From the NCBI RefSeq assembly GCF_001426865.1, contig NZ_LMFO01000016.1, positions 1 to 64,000 on the forward strand: DNA of 64,000 nucleotides. The letters run 5' to 3'. Shown piece by piece: positions 8,254 to 16,246 of this stretch. How positions within the stretch are numbered: position 1 is the first letter of the stretch; each line of letters begins with the position of its first letter. The notes below the pieces were generated by a model. The model saw nothing but the letters and a program-made list of their open reading frames with translations. It did not search any database and was not told the DNA's origin. Origin of the DNA: Paenibacillus sp. Root52 (lineage in GTDB: Bacteria; Bacillota; Bacilli; Paenibacillales; Paenibacillaceae). Position numbers and translations under genes: made by a program.

Positions 8254-9225
8254 ATGTCTTTTCAACAAATTATGGGTCAGCAGGCAGCGAAGCAGATGTT
8301 ACAGAGCAGCTTAAGGCGTGAGGCGGTCAGCCATGCATATTTGTTCAGCGGGCCATCTGGCAGCGGGCAATTGCAGACAGCGATTACGTTTGCCAAGGCG
8401 ATATTCTGTACAGAGCTAGAGGACGATGCCTGCGGTCAATGTTTAGAATGTCGAAAGGTAGAGCATGGCAATCATCCTGATCTAACGATGCTTGCTCCAG
8501 ATGGAAACAACATCAAAATTGATCAAATTCGAGATTTACAGCGCATTTTCTCCTATCGTTCAGAGGCTGGACATCCTAAAGTGTACATTATAGAGCAGGC
8601 TGAAAAAATGACGGTTCAAGCGGCCAATAGTTTGCTGAAGTTTCTGGAAGAGCCTCAGGTACCTGCAGTAGGTATCCTGATTACCGATAACGGGCAGGCA
8701 ATGCTACCAACCATTCGTTCTCGTGCGCAACTCGTTCCATTTAACGCGCTCAATCCGGAAGAAATGCTTCAAATATTGATTTCGGAAGAACACCCAGCTA
8801 ATCTAGCTCGTTCTGCAGTCCATTTAGCGTCAGGTTTGGAAGCATGTAGAGAAATTCTCCAGCAGAATTGGTTTGCAGAAATTAGAAACGTAATGTTACA
8901 ATTAGGGAAGGAGTCCCTGGGTAGAGGAAGTACATCGTTGATCTCTGCACAGCAGAAGCTTTTCAAAACCGGACTCTCAGAACATCTGGATATGATGCTT
9001 AGTCTATTCCATTTATGGTTTAGAGATATGCTCTATATTCAGTACGGTAGGCATGAACATATCGTTTTTATAGATCAGTTGGACATGCTGTCTCAATTGG
9101 CCAGAACCCGGAGTACAGATCAGTGGGTCTCCTATATGGATTCGGCCGCGGCATGTAGAAAAAAATTGCGTTTCAATGTCAATGGCCAGCTTTGTCTGGA
9201 GCAATTTTTGATCGGTTTGGCATAA
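8254..9225 (+). CDS. holB: DNA polymerase III subunit delta'
   Basis: Encodes 323 residues. This clamp-loader subunit has the SFQQIMGQQ start, a degenerate P-loop FSGPSGSGQ (the lysine is missing, as usual in delta'), the four-cysteine zinc module C-x8-C-x2-C-x2-C (CTELEDDACGQCLEC) and NSLLKFLEEP as sensor region. It follows yaaR by 9 nt with GAGGAGG in the gap, so the two are in one operon. Confidence 0.95.
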   Translation: MSFQQIMGQQAAKQMLQSSLRREAVSHAYLFSGPSGSGQLQTAITFAKAIFCTELEDDACGQCLECRKVEHGNHPDLTMLAPDGNNIKIDQIRDLQRIFSYRSEAGHPKVYIIEQAEKMTVQAANSLLKFLEEPQVPAVGILITDNGQAMLPTIRSRAQLVPFNALNPEEMLQILISEEHPANLARSAVHLASGLEACREILQQNWFAEIRNVMLQLGKESLGRGSTSLISAQQKLFKTGLSEHLDMMLSLFHLWFRDMLYIQYGRHEHIVFIDQLDMLSQLARTRSTDQWVSYMDSAAACRKKLRFNVNGQLCLEQFLIGLA

Positions 9226-9341
9226 GACTGGGAGAGGACAGGTTTGTTCCAATCATATGCAAACGGTTATAACTTCGGGGGGTTCCTTAAGAAGATAGGG
9301 CTTCAGACGAAGTGGGATTGGCTTACAAGGGGGTTAATTTT

Positions 9342-10142
9342 TTGTATAGTGTAGTGGGTGTCCGTTTCAAAAAAGCGGGCAAAATTTATTACTTCGATCC
9401 CCTGGACCTTCCCATTGAGAAAGAAAACTGCGTTATCGTGGAGACAGCGCGGGGGGTAGAGTACGGTAAGGTTGTAGTTGGTAAGAAGGAAGTAGGCGAG
9501 TCCGATGTGGTATTGCCGCTGAAGAAAGTCATCCGCGTAGCAGGTGAGACAGATGCTCGTGTGGTAGATGAGAACAAGCGTGCAGCCAAAGAAGCATTCG
9601 GTACTTGTTTAAATAAAATCAAAGACCATGGCCTCAAAATGAAGCTGGTCGATGTGGAGTTTACGTTTGATCGCAATAAAATTATTTTTTATTTTACAGC
9701 TGAAGGAAGAGTTGATTTCCGAGAGCTGGTCAAGGATCTAGCAAGCATTTTTCGAACGCGGATTGAGCTTCGTCAGATTGGAGTTCGAGATGAGGCGAAA
9801 ATGCTTGGAGGAATCGGACCTTGCGGCCGTGTATTATGTTGTTCTTCCTGGCTGGGAGACTTTGAGCCGGTATCAATTAAGATGGCTAAAGATCAGAGCC
9901 TGTCACTGAATCCGACGAAAATTTCCGGGTTGTGCGGAAGACTCATGTGCTGTCTGAAGTTTGAGCATGATAACTATGAAAGTGTGAGAGAAGAACTTCC
10001 GGCTGTAGGCAAGTTGGTCGTCACCTCAATGGGTGAAGGAAAAGTTGTTGGGATCAACGCCGGTAATCGCACAGTCCATGTTCAACTGTTCGACATCAGT
10101 AAAGTCAAAGAACTTCCGCTGGATGACGTCGTTATCAAGTAA
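9342..10142 (+). CDS. ricT: Regulatory iron-sulfur protein RicT (YaaT, PSP1 domain)
   Basis: Encodes about 266 residues from the TTG at 9342, with AAGGGGG upstream; the product then begins MYSVVGVRFKKAGKIYYFDP, in line with B. subtilis YaaT. The PSP1 domain carries the cysteine-rich GGIGPCGRVLCCSSW and SGLCGRLMCCLKFE. In B. subtilis RicT works with RicA and RicF in RNase Y-dependent mRNA maturation and in phosphorelay flow to Spo0A, holding 4Fe-4S clusters. A 30-nt longer frame exists upstream but lacks a ribosome site. Confidence 0.93.
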   Translation: MYSVVGVRFKKAGKIYYFDPLDLPIEKENCVIVETARGVEYGKVVVGKKEVGESDVVLPLKKVIRVAGETDARVVDENKRAAKEAFGTCLNKIKDHGLKMKLVDVEFTFDRNKIIFYFTAEGRVDFRELVKDLASIFRTRIELRQIGVRDEAKMLGGIGPCGRVLCCSSWLGDFEPVSIKMAKDQSLSLNPTKISGLCGRLMCCLKFEHDNYESVREELPAVGKLVVTSMGEGKVVGINAGNRTVHVQLFDISKVKELPLDDVVIK

Positions 10143-10170
10143 ACCATAAAGGTTGCTTCGGGGTGGAAAC

Positions 10171-10539
10171 TTGGAAAAGAAAAATCTGTTTACGCACATT
10201 CATGAAATGGAAACCCAATTGGGTCAGTTGCACAGTGATTTAGGTGAGTTAAAAATGATTGTCAAAGAGCTGCTTGAGGATAATCAGCGGCTTACGATTG
10301 AGAATGAGCAGTTACGTAAACTGCTTAAGCGTGAAGCTCCAGCTGATCTGCCTGCTGCTTCTGCACTAGCTCCGATCGCAAGGCCTGCAGGGCCGGCTAC
10401 CGGAGAAGATGTTGTAGGTGAAGGGTATGATAACTTAGCTCGGTTGTATCACGAAGGCTTCCATATCTGCAATGTCTATTATGGACATTTACGGACGGAA
10501 GGCGATTGTCTGTTCTGCCTGTCTTTTCTTAATAAATGA
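10171..10539 (+). CDS. yabA: Replication initiation control protein YabA
   Basis: Encodes about 122 residues from the TTG at 10171; the product begins [20 protein letters not shown] as in other YabA proteins. It has an N-terminal coiled coil (about residues 5-55), a flexible Ala/Pro linker, then the conserved [19 protein letters not shown] and a zinc site formed by H/C and the CLFC pair near the end. YabA binds DnaA and DnaN to restrain initiation. A terminator follows. Confidence 0.93.
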   Translation: MEKKNLFTHIHEMETQLGQLHSDLGELKMIVKELLEDNQRLTIENEQLRKLLKREAPADLPAASALAPIARPAGPATGEDVVGEGYDNLARLYHEGFHICNVYYGHLRTEGDCLFCLSFLNK

Positions 10540-10544
10540 AGTGA

Positions 10545-10574
10545 CCGTAGGGAAGATACCCTACGGTTTTTTTT
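10545..10574 (+). terminator. yabA terminator
   Basis: CCGTAGGG and CCCTACGG pair perfectly around 6 nt, then eight Ts. It closes the tmk-to-yabA run. Confidence 0.92.
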
Positions 10575-10632
10575 AAGGTTAAAGCATTTTGAGTATAAAG
10601 AATGTAACGAAGCATAGCATACCGGAGGATGA

Positions 10633-11421
10633 GTGCATCATATGACAGAAAATTCAGTAATGTTACATGAGTCAGAGCGGATTGATGACTTGCTCTCTCA
10701 CGATCTGAAGATTATTCAAAGTGACGAAGTGTTTAGCTTTTCCATGGATGCTGTGTTATTAGCGAGGTTTGCCTCTGTGCCTAAACGTGGGCGGGTGCTC
10801 GATCTATGTACAGGTAACGGGGTCGTTCCGATTTTGTTAACGACACGCACACAGGCTAATTTGGAGGCGATTGAGATTCAGCCACGATTAGCAGATATGG
10901 CAAGACGTAGTGTGCAGCTCAATGGACTGGGCGAGTCGATCACCATTCATGAGGGGGATTTGCGCGAACTGGTCAAAGTGACTGGACATGCAGCTTACGA
11001 TGCAATAACGGTTAATCCACCATACATGCCACTGAATGGTAGTGATCTGAAGATGAATACCCATCAGGCTATGGCACGCCACGAAGTCGGATGTACATTG
11101 GAAGAAGTAATTCAAGCATGCAGTAGACTGCTTCGCAATGGCGGAAAAGTTTCGATGGTTCATCGTCCTCAGCGTATTGCCGAGATCATTTCTCTCATGC
11201 GGGAATACAAACTGGAACCCAAGCGGATTCGAATGGTTCACCCTCGTTCACATCTGGAAGCAAATATGGTATTAATAGAAGCTTCTAAGGATGGAAAGCC
11301 AGAAGTACGGATGCTTCCACCGCTCATTGTGTACAATGAAGAGGGAACCTACTGTGAGGAGATTATGGATATCTACTATGGCTCACAGCACAAACCACAC
11401 CCTGTGGAAGGAGGGCTATAG
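10633..11421 (+). CDS. trmN6: tRNA1(Val) adenine N6-methyltransferase family protein
   Basis: Encodes 262 residues from the GTG at 10633 or 259 from the ATG at 10642; GGAGG is 4 or 13 nt upstream, so the start is unsettled. It is a class I SAM-dependent methyltransferase: VLDLCTGNGVVPILL binds SAM, and NPPYMP is the catalytic motif for amino-group methylation of adenine. The family (YabB/TrmN6/YfiC) modifies A37 of a tRNA. It abuts rsmI. B. subtilis has yazA between these two genes; here it is absent. Confidence 0.9.
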   Translation: MHHMTENSVMLHESERIDDLLSHDLKIIQSDEVFSFSMDAVLLARFASVPKRGRVLDLCTGNGVVPILLTTRTQANLEAIEIQPRLADMARRSVQLNGLGESITIHEGDLRELVKVTGHAAYDAITVNPPYMPLNGSDLKMNTHQAMARHEVGCTLEEVIQACSRLLRNGGKVSMVHRPQRIAEIISLMREYKLEPKRIRMVHPRSHLEANMVLIEASKDGKPEVRMLPPLIVYNEEGTYCEEIMDIYYGSQHKPHPVEGGL

Positions 11422-12303
11422 ATGACATTGAAAGTTCAGAAAAGCTATGTAGATTTATCGGAAGGCTCAGGAAATTTATATTTGGTTGGAACTCCAATTG
11501 GTAACTTGGATGATATGACCTTCAGAGCCATCAATACGTTGAAGCAGTGTGATATCATCGCGGCCGAGGATACTAGACAGACGAGAAAGCTCTTAACCCA
11601 TTTTGATATTACACCTTCCATGCTGTTTAGTTACCATGAGCATAATAAGGCCGCAAGTGGGCCTGAACTGATACGCTATATAATAGAAGGAAAAAATTTG
11701 GCACTCGTCAGTGATGCAGGTTTACCGGCTATTTCTGACCCAGGTTCTGACCTTGTGCAGCTCGCCATTGAAGCTGGAATTCGAGTTATTCCGATCCCAG
11801 GACCGAATGCAGCATTGTCTGCTTTGATTGTATCGGGATTACCAACAGAACGATTCACCTTTGGTGGTTTTCTGCCACGAGAGAAAAAGGATATGCGAAA
11901 AGTGTTGGAGGCTTTTGACGAATCAAACGGCACTTTGTTGTTTTATGAGTCACCTCATCGCATTCGTAAAACACTAGCTCATTTGGAAGAGATCTTAGGC
12001 GATCGTCCGGTAGTTTTGGCTCGAGAATTGACTAAGCGCCATGAGGAATTTGCAAGAGGTAGCATTCGAGAATGTATCGAATGGCTTGAAGAGCATCCAC
12101 CGCTCGGAGAGTACTGTCTTCTGGTCGATGGAATCAAGGAGCATGAACGAAAAGCAGAACGTGAAGCATGGTGGCAACTGCTTTCGTTGGAAGAGCATGT
12201 AGCCCATTATGAGTCCGAGGGTCTAGGTCGTAAGGATGCAATGAAGAAAACGGCAACAGATCGAGGGTTAACGAAGAGAGACGTGTATAACGCTTTATTA
12301 TAA
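11422..12303 (+). CDS. rsmI: 16S rRNA cytidine-1402 2'-O-methyltransferase
   Basis: Encodes 293 residues. It is a tetrapyrrole-methylase-fold enzyme with the RsmI motifs LVGTPIGNLDDMTFRA, AAEDTRQTRKLL, LVSDAGLPAISDPG and GPNAALSALIVSGLP. It adds the 2'-O-methyl of m4Cm1402 in the decoding centre. The ATG follows the trmN6 stop directly, with GGAGGG upstream. Confidence 0.95.
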   Translation: MTLKVQKSYVDLSEGSGNLYLVGTPIGNLDDMTFRAINTLKQCDIIAAEDTRQTRKLLTHFDITPSMLFSYHEHNKAASGPELIRYIIEGKNLALVSDAGLPAISDPGSDLVQLAIEAGIRVIPIPGPNAALSALIVSGLPTERFTFGGFLPREKKDMRKVLEAFDESNGTLLFYESPHRIRKTLAHLEEILGDRPVVLARELTKRHEEFARGSIRECIEWLEEHPPLGEYCLLVDGIKEHERKAEREAWWQLLSLEEHVAHYESEGLGRKDAMKKTATDRGLTKRDVYNALL

Positions 12304-12622
12304 TTTCAACCCAATCTATGTACAGACTGACAAAACTAAACCTTAAAGCAACCTTAATTGGAAACTTAAAGAAATATTAAAATGAAGATGCGGTGGAAAA
12401 TAATTTAATAAGTATATGGCATTAACATTATACCTCTTTATATTGTCATATCGGATCCACCGCTTACTTCGCATTCGCCTCAGTGGCAAGACAAGTAGGC
12501 TTTTTTTGGGTAAAGGAACAAAAAAAGACCTTCCAACGGTGGGGTTCACACCGGGAAGGCAAGTAAGGAATATAAAAAGGTTAGAAATAACTATTGAATA
12601 AGTCCATTATACCTGATTTTTC
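12304..12622. other. Convergent rsmI/abrB intergenic region
   Basis: About 320 bases without a gene. It holds an AT-rich segment bounded by a perfect 8-bp inverted repeat (GCGGTGGA at 12390-12397 and TCCACCGC at 12456-12463), a weak plus-strand terminator ending in TTTTTTT near 12501-12507, and the abrB terminator. Confidence 0.6.
12520..12560 (-). terminator. abrB terminator
   Basis: On the minus strand CCTTCC pairs with GGAAGG (12559-12554 with 12534-12529), with an inner CGG/CCG extension, followed by TCTTTTTTTG. Confidence 0.7.
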
Positions 12623-12877
12623 TTATTTTGTCACAGGTGCAGGGATCTCGGAAATACATTCGTTACAAACGATTTTGCCTTTGAAGTAAGTTACGTTCTC
12701 AGCATTACCACAGAAGATACAAGCTGGCTCGTATTTTTTCAACATGATGCGCTCACCATCAACATAGATCTCAAGAGCATCCTTTTCGCCAATACCCAGC
12801 GTACGGCGCAATTCGATTGGAATAACTACCCGTCCCAGTTCGTCGACTTTTCTTACAATACCTGTTGATTTCATCAT
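12623..12877 (-). CDS. abrB: AbrB-type transition-state regulator with zinc-ribbon tail
   Basis: Encodes 84 residues. Residues 1-50 are a swapped-hairpin AbrB DNA-binding domain (STGIVRKVDELGRVVIPIELRRTLGI) nearly identical to B. subtilis AbrB. The C-terminal part differs: C53/C56 and C71/C74 form two CxxC pairs, suggesting a small zinc ribbon in place of the usual multimerisation domain. I recall similar tails in Paenibacillus and clostridial AbrB proteins. It is predicted to repress post-exponential genes during growth. GAGGAG precedes the ATG by 11 nt. The promoter and a Spo0A box lie upstream. Confidence 0.92.
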   Translation of the reverse strand: MMKSTGIVRKVDELGRVVIPIELRRTLGIGEKDALEIYVDGERIMLKKYEPACIFCGNAENVTYFKGKIVCNECISEIPAPVTK

Positions 12878-12917
12878 TATAATCAGTGCTCCTCTCAGCT
12901 ACTTATCATTGTCATTA

Positions 12918-12924
12918 TTCGACA
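12918..12924 (-). promoter_or_regulatory. Spo0A box at abrB
   Basis: TGTCGAA on the minus strand, just downstream of the predicted abrB transcription start, matching the 0A-box consensus exactly. The inferred effect is repression of abrB at onset of sporulation. Confidence 0.7.
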
Positions 12925-12947
12925 TTATTTTATGTTTTATGATACCC

Positions 12948-12976
12948 ATCATACCAACGATTCCCAAAACAGTCAA
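12948..12976 (-). promoter_or_regulatory. abrB promoter (sigma-A type)
   Basis: On the minus strand TTGACT (12976-12971) is separated by 17 bp from TATGAT (12953-12948). A transcript would start near 12941. A perfect Spo0A box lies about 17-23 nt downstream of that start, the layout known for B. subtilis abrB, where Spo0A-P represses. Confidence 0.75.
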
Positions 12977-13104
12977 CCTTAAAATTAGCTTAAAATTAAG
13001 GCTGTTTTTGATAAAATTAAGATGGGTAAGGGATTGGAAGCTATTTTTCACATTTAAACACGAATGTCAGCTTTGTCGATTTGGAAAACATTATAACCCC
13101 TGTA

Positions 13105-13133
13105 TTCGACAGCATTCGACAAACAGTGTCGAA
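13105..13133. promoter_or_regulatory. Triple Spo0A-box cluster
   Basis: Three exact 0A boxes lie within 29 bp: TTCGACA at 13105-13111 and 13115-13121, and TGTCGAA at 13127-13133. The last two face each other as a palindrome. They lie 66-94 nt upstream of the HD-domain gene and far upstream of abrB, so they may control either gene. Confidence 0.65.
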
Positions 13134-13198
13134 TCGATGATGGATTTCGGGGCAGAAACGACAAAACAAATTAAAATAAATCAAAAGGAGTGACAATT

Positions 13199-14476
13199 AT
13201 GGAACAGCGCTTAACGGAGGAAAAGGTATTCAAAGATCCCGTACATAATTATATTCATGTGCAAGACCCGATTATCTGGCAGTTGATCAATACCCCCGAA
13301 TTTCAACGCCTGCGTCGTATTCGCCAACTAGGCACATCTTATCTAACATTTCATGGAGCAGAACACAGCCGTTTTTCACATTCGCTAGGTGTGTACGAGA
13401 TTACACGTAAAATTATTTCACAATTTGAAAGAAGTCATTATTCGGATTGGCCGAAAGAGGAGAAGATTGTGGCTCTCTGTGCTGCCTTACTGCATGATTT
13501 GGGCCATGGCCCGTTCTCTCACTCAATTGAAGAAGCTTTTGATATGAATCATGAAGATTGGACTTGCCGCATCATTATGGGCGATACCGAGGTAGGGGCT
13601 ATCTTAAGACGGTATGCGCCAGACTTTCCAGAGAAAATAGCATCGGTGATACAAAAAACGTACGAAAAACCTATTGTGGTCAATTTGGTTACAAGCCCGC
13701 TTGATGCTGATCGCATGGATTACTTACTCCGCGATGCATATTTCACAGGTGTTAACTATGGTACGATTGACCTTGATCGGATTTTGCGTATGCTCCGTCC
13801 ATACCACGGACGAATTGTGGTCAAAGAGTCGGGTATGCATGCTGTTGAGGATTACTTGATGTCAAGGTACCAGATGTATTGGCAGATCTACTTCCATCCA
13901 GTTACCCGCAGTTCTGAGATTATATTGCGTCAAATTTTCAAACGAGCTAAAACGCTGGTGCAGCAGGGATTTAATTTCCGTTTCATGCTAGATCCTCTGC
14001 CGCAGTTGTTTGAAGGCGAACTTGCTGTTCATGAGTATCTGCAACTGGATGAGGCATTGATCCAAACGGCATTCATGCAATGGCGCAAAGAAGACGATAC
14101 TGTTCTAAGTGAGTTGTGCGAACGATTTATGGATCGCAGACTATATAAGTATGTAGAGGTTGAACAGATCGATGTAGAGACGATAGAAGAGATGCGGGAA
14201 GCTTTCGCCAAGGCAGGATTAAATCCTGAGTATGATCTTGAAATTGATTTTCCGACCGATCTTCCGTATGATGTGTTTCGTCCGAATGAATCGACGGATA
14301 AGCAGATCTTGTTGCTAGATCGGCAGGACCAGCTGCATGAGTTGTCAGAGGTTTCCGATATTGTCCGTTCAATCAGTGGCATTCATCGTGGAAAGCATCA
14401 TTTATACTATCCGCAGAATAAGGTTGATACCATTCTTCATGAGCTGCCATCTCATTTGCGCCCCTACTTCTCCTGA
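13199..14476 (+). CDS. HD-domain phosphohydrolase (YwfO/dGTPase-like)
   Basis: Encodes about 425 residues from the ATG at 13199, chosen since AAGGAG ends 8 nt before it; a GTG at 13190 overlaps that site. The HD metal motif is complete: HSRFSHSLG (about 56-64), LLHDLGHGPFSHS (about 97-109, H99-D100) and PLDADRMDYLLRDA further on. This is the pattern of the SAMHD1/dGTPase-like HD superfamily that includes B. subtilis YwfO. The likely reaction is hydrolysis of a nucleoside triphosphate; the substrate is not predictable. The gene sits where metS lies in B. subtilis, and Spo0A boxes lie upstream. Confidence 0.85.
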   Translation: MEQRLTEEKVFKDPVHNYIHVQDPIIWQLINTPEFQRLRRIRQLGTSYLTFHGAEHSRFSHSLGVYEITRKIISQFERSHYSDWPKEEKIVALCAALLHDLGHGPFSHSIEEAFDMNHEDWTCRIIMGDTEVGAILRRYAPDFPEKIASVIQKTYEKPIVVNLVTSPLDADRMDYLLRDAYFTGVNYGTIDLDRILRMLRPYHGRIVVKESGMHAVEDYLMSRYQMYWQIYFHPVTRSSEIILRQIFKRAKTLVQQGFNFRFMLDPLPQLFEGELAVHEYLQLDEALIQTAFMQWRKEDDTVLSELCERFMDRRLYKYVEVEQIDVETIEEMREAFAKAGLNPEYDLEIDFPTDLPYDVFRPNESTDKQILLLDRQDQLHELSEVSDIVRSISGIHRGKHHLYYPQNKVDTILHELPSHLRPYFS

Positions 14477-14844
14477 TTGGGTGGTGCGGCTTTATGCCAA
14501 AGTAGCTATGCTAAAAAGCATTTCTAACCTGAGATGTTCTCATGATACAGTAATCTGCTTTAATGGAGAGGATATGTAGATCGACATAATTTTGTAATCT
14601 TAGGTTTTTTTATAAAATTATATATCTCTAAAGAGATCTACATATAGAGTATGTTGTGACCGATTCATTCCACATATTGTAGTTAGTTAGGGTCAAATTG
14701 ATTGAAAAAAACCTGTATAGGCTAATTTTATCCACCCTAAAAATTTACTTTTTTCAAATAAAATTAATCAGATATGGTTGCACATTGCTTAAGCGTGAAT
14801 AGACAGCCTATTTATTCTGATTCGACAGAAAGGGAGAACGAAAC
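14477..14844. other. Intergenic region before tatD
   Basis: About 370 bases, AT-rich. It has a perfect 10-bp inverted repeat TATGTAGATC (14573-14582) and GATCTACATA (14635-14644) bounding a 72-bp AT-rich segment. A single Spo0A-box match TTCGACA lies at 14821-14827, right before the tatD ribosome site AAAGGGAG. Confidence 0.55.
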
Positions 14845-15615
14845 ATGATGTTATTCGACACCCATACCCATCTAGATGCGCCCCAATTCGACGAGGATCG
14901 TGAAGCTATGATTCAAAGAGCTGTTGATGCAGGAATTAGCCGCATGATTAATGTCGGTTTTAACCGAGAAACGATTCCATCCACTATGAAATTAGCCGAG
15001 ACATATGACTTTATTTACGCAGCTGTTGGGTGGCATCCCGTGGACGCGATTACGATGCAAGAGGGTGACTTGGAATGGATTGCATCTTTATGCAAGCATG
15101 AAAAAGTCGTTGCGATTGGCGAAATTGGTTTAGATTATCATTGGGATACATCACCAAAGGATGTGCAACAGCGTGTATTACGACAACAGATTGGACTAGC
15201 TCGTGAGTTGAACATGCCCATAGTCATTCATAATCGGGATGCGCATGAGGACATCGTGAAAATTTTGCGGGAAGAAAAGGCTGGGGACGTTGGCGGAGTA
15301 ATGCACTCCTTCTCAGGTAGCTGGGAAACCGCGAAACAATGTCTAGATCTCGGGTTTCACCTCTCGTTCGGGGGGCCGATTACGTTCAAAAATGCGAAGC
15401 AACCCAAAGAGGTACTGGAGAAGGTTCCGATGGATCGTTTCTTCCTCGAAACCGATGCTCCTTATTTGACTCCACATCCATTTCGCGGTAAACGAAATGA
15501 GACAGCGCATGTACGTCTGGTTGCAGAAGCAGCTGCGGAAATTAAAGGCATTTCGTTAGAGGAAATTGCCGCAATAACCACCAAAAATGCCATGGAACGA
15601 TTTGGTATTCGTTAA
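14845..15615 (+). CDS. tatD: TatD family metal-dependent DNase
   Basis: Encodes 256 residues. It is a TIM-barrel amidohydrolase-fold hydrolase with metal ligands in FDTHTHLD (N-terminus), GEIGLDYHWD (about 92-101), VIHNRDA and METDAPYLTPHP-type motif (LETDAPYL, about 202-209). The family acts as 3'-5' deoxyribonuclease in DNA quality control. AAAGGGAG precedes the ATG. It begins the run toward yabE, rnmV and rsmA as in B. subtilis. Confidence 0.94.
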   Translation: MMLFDTHTHLDAPQFDEDREAMIQRAVDAGISRMINVGFNRETIPSTMKLAETYDFIYAAVGWHPVDAITMQEGDLEWIASLCKHEKVVAIGEIGLDYHWDTSPKDVQQRVLRQQIGLARELNMPIVIHNRDAHEDIVKILREEKAGDVGGVMHSFSGSWETAKQCLDLGFHLSFGGPITFKNAKQPKEVLEKVPMDRFFLETDAPYLTPHPFRGKRNETAHVRLVAEAAAEIKGISLEEIAAITTKNAMERFGIR

Positions 15616-15781
15616 AAACTAGAGCAAATGTGATGAAAAAGTGAGCTAGGCGGAGGTAATTTGCTTTTTGATCCAAATAAATCAAGAATATTACAATATT
15701 TTAACCAAATATTTAGAAAAACGTACTTGAACAACGCTTTACAACATGCATCGAAACAGGATATCATCTTTTCAGTGAATT

Positions 15782-15844
15782 GTTGTGCGGAAAATTGGAC
15801 AGATGTTCGGGGGATGAACAAAGGGACACTTTCCGATGAACAAC
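15782..15844 (+). other. Long-range stem upstream of the riboswitch
   Basis: GTTG..CGGAAA (15782-15793) can pair with TTTCCG..CAAC (15830-15844), enclosing a smaller TGTTC/GAACA hairpin. It lies in the presumed transcript leader just before the aptamer. Its role is unknown. Confidence 0.4.
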
Positions 15845-15849
15845 ATTAC

Positions 15850-16125
15850 TTTCATGAATCGATCTCGCTGAGTCTCCGTTATCGGAGAGCGGGGGAACCA
15901 ATAGGGCTTAAACATCGGTGAATATAGCCGGTGCGCATCGTTCGCTGACCCAAAAGCAGCGGAATGATCTGCGAAGCACTATTTGATTTCTTCTTTGGGT
16001 CTCGGGGTGAATTCAAGGGCATCCGCCATGAGCGGGTGACCGGAGATAGGGCGGCTCTCTTTCGCCCGAACCCGACAGCTAACCTCGCAAGCGGAAAAAG
16101 AGAGGCAACCTCGTGCATGAATTTC
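15850..16125 (+). ncRNA. Cyclic di-AMP riboswitch (ydaO-yuaA type)
   Basis: The leader of yabE carries the conserved ydaO blocks in order: GAGAGCGGGGGAACCAAT, TCGGGGTGAATTC, CTCTCTTTCGCCCGAA and CCGACAGCTAACCTCGCAAGCG. TTCATG near 15851 can close the outer stem with CATGAA near 16116. Between the first two blocks a longer than usual helix is inserted (about 15905-16000). These aptamers bind c-di-AMP and usually turn expression off when bound; cell-wall hydrolase genes are classic targets. A terminator follows at 16146. Confidence 0.92.
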
Positions 16126-16145
16126 CGATATTCAAAATCATTCGG

Positions 16146-16188
16146 AAGCCACGAAAGAGTCCTCTTATACTCTTTCTTTGGCTTTTTT
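16146..16188 (+). terminator. Riboswitch-controlled terminator before yabE
   Basis: AAGCCACGAAAGAGT pairs with ACTCTTTCTTTGGCTT, followed by a T run. Eight bases of its 5' arm (CGAAAGAG, 16152-16159) are exactly complementary to CTCTTTCG inside the aptamer (16057-16064), which suggests an antiterminator that ligand binding would block. Confidence 0.85.
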
Positions 16189-16246
16189 TGTTTTTGAATA
16201 AAAGAAATACTGTCATCATACGGTAAGTATTCAGGAGGATGACATC

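Noticed and set aside
14821..14827. Spo0A box TTCGACA before tatD
   Set aside because: A single 7-mer match can occur by chance about eight times in this window; noted only in the intergenic entry.
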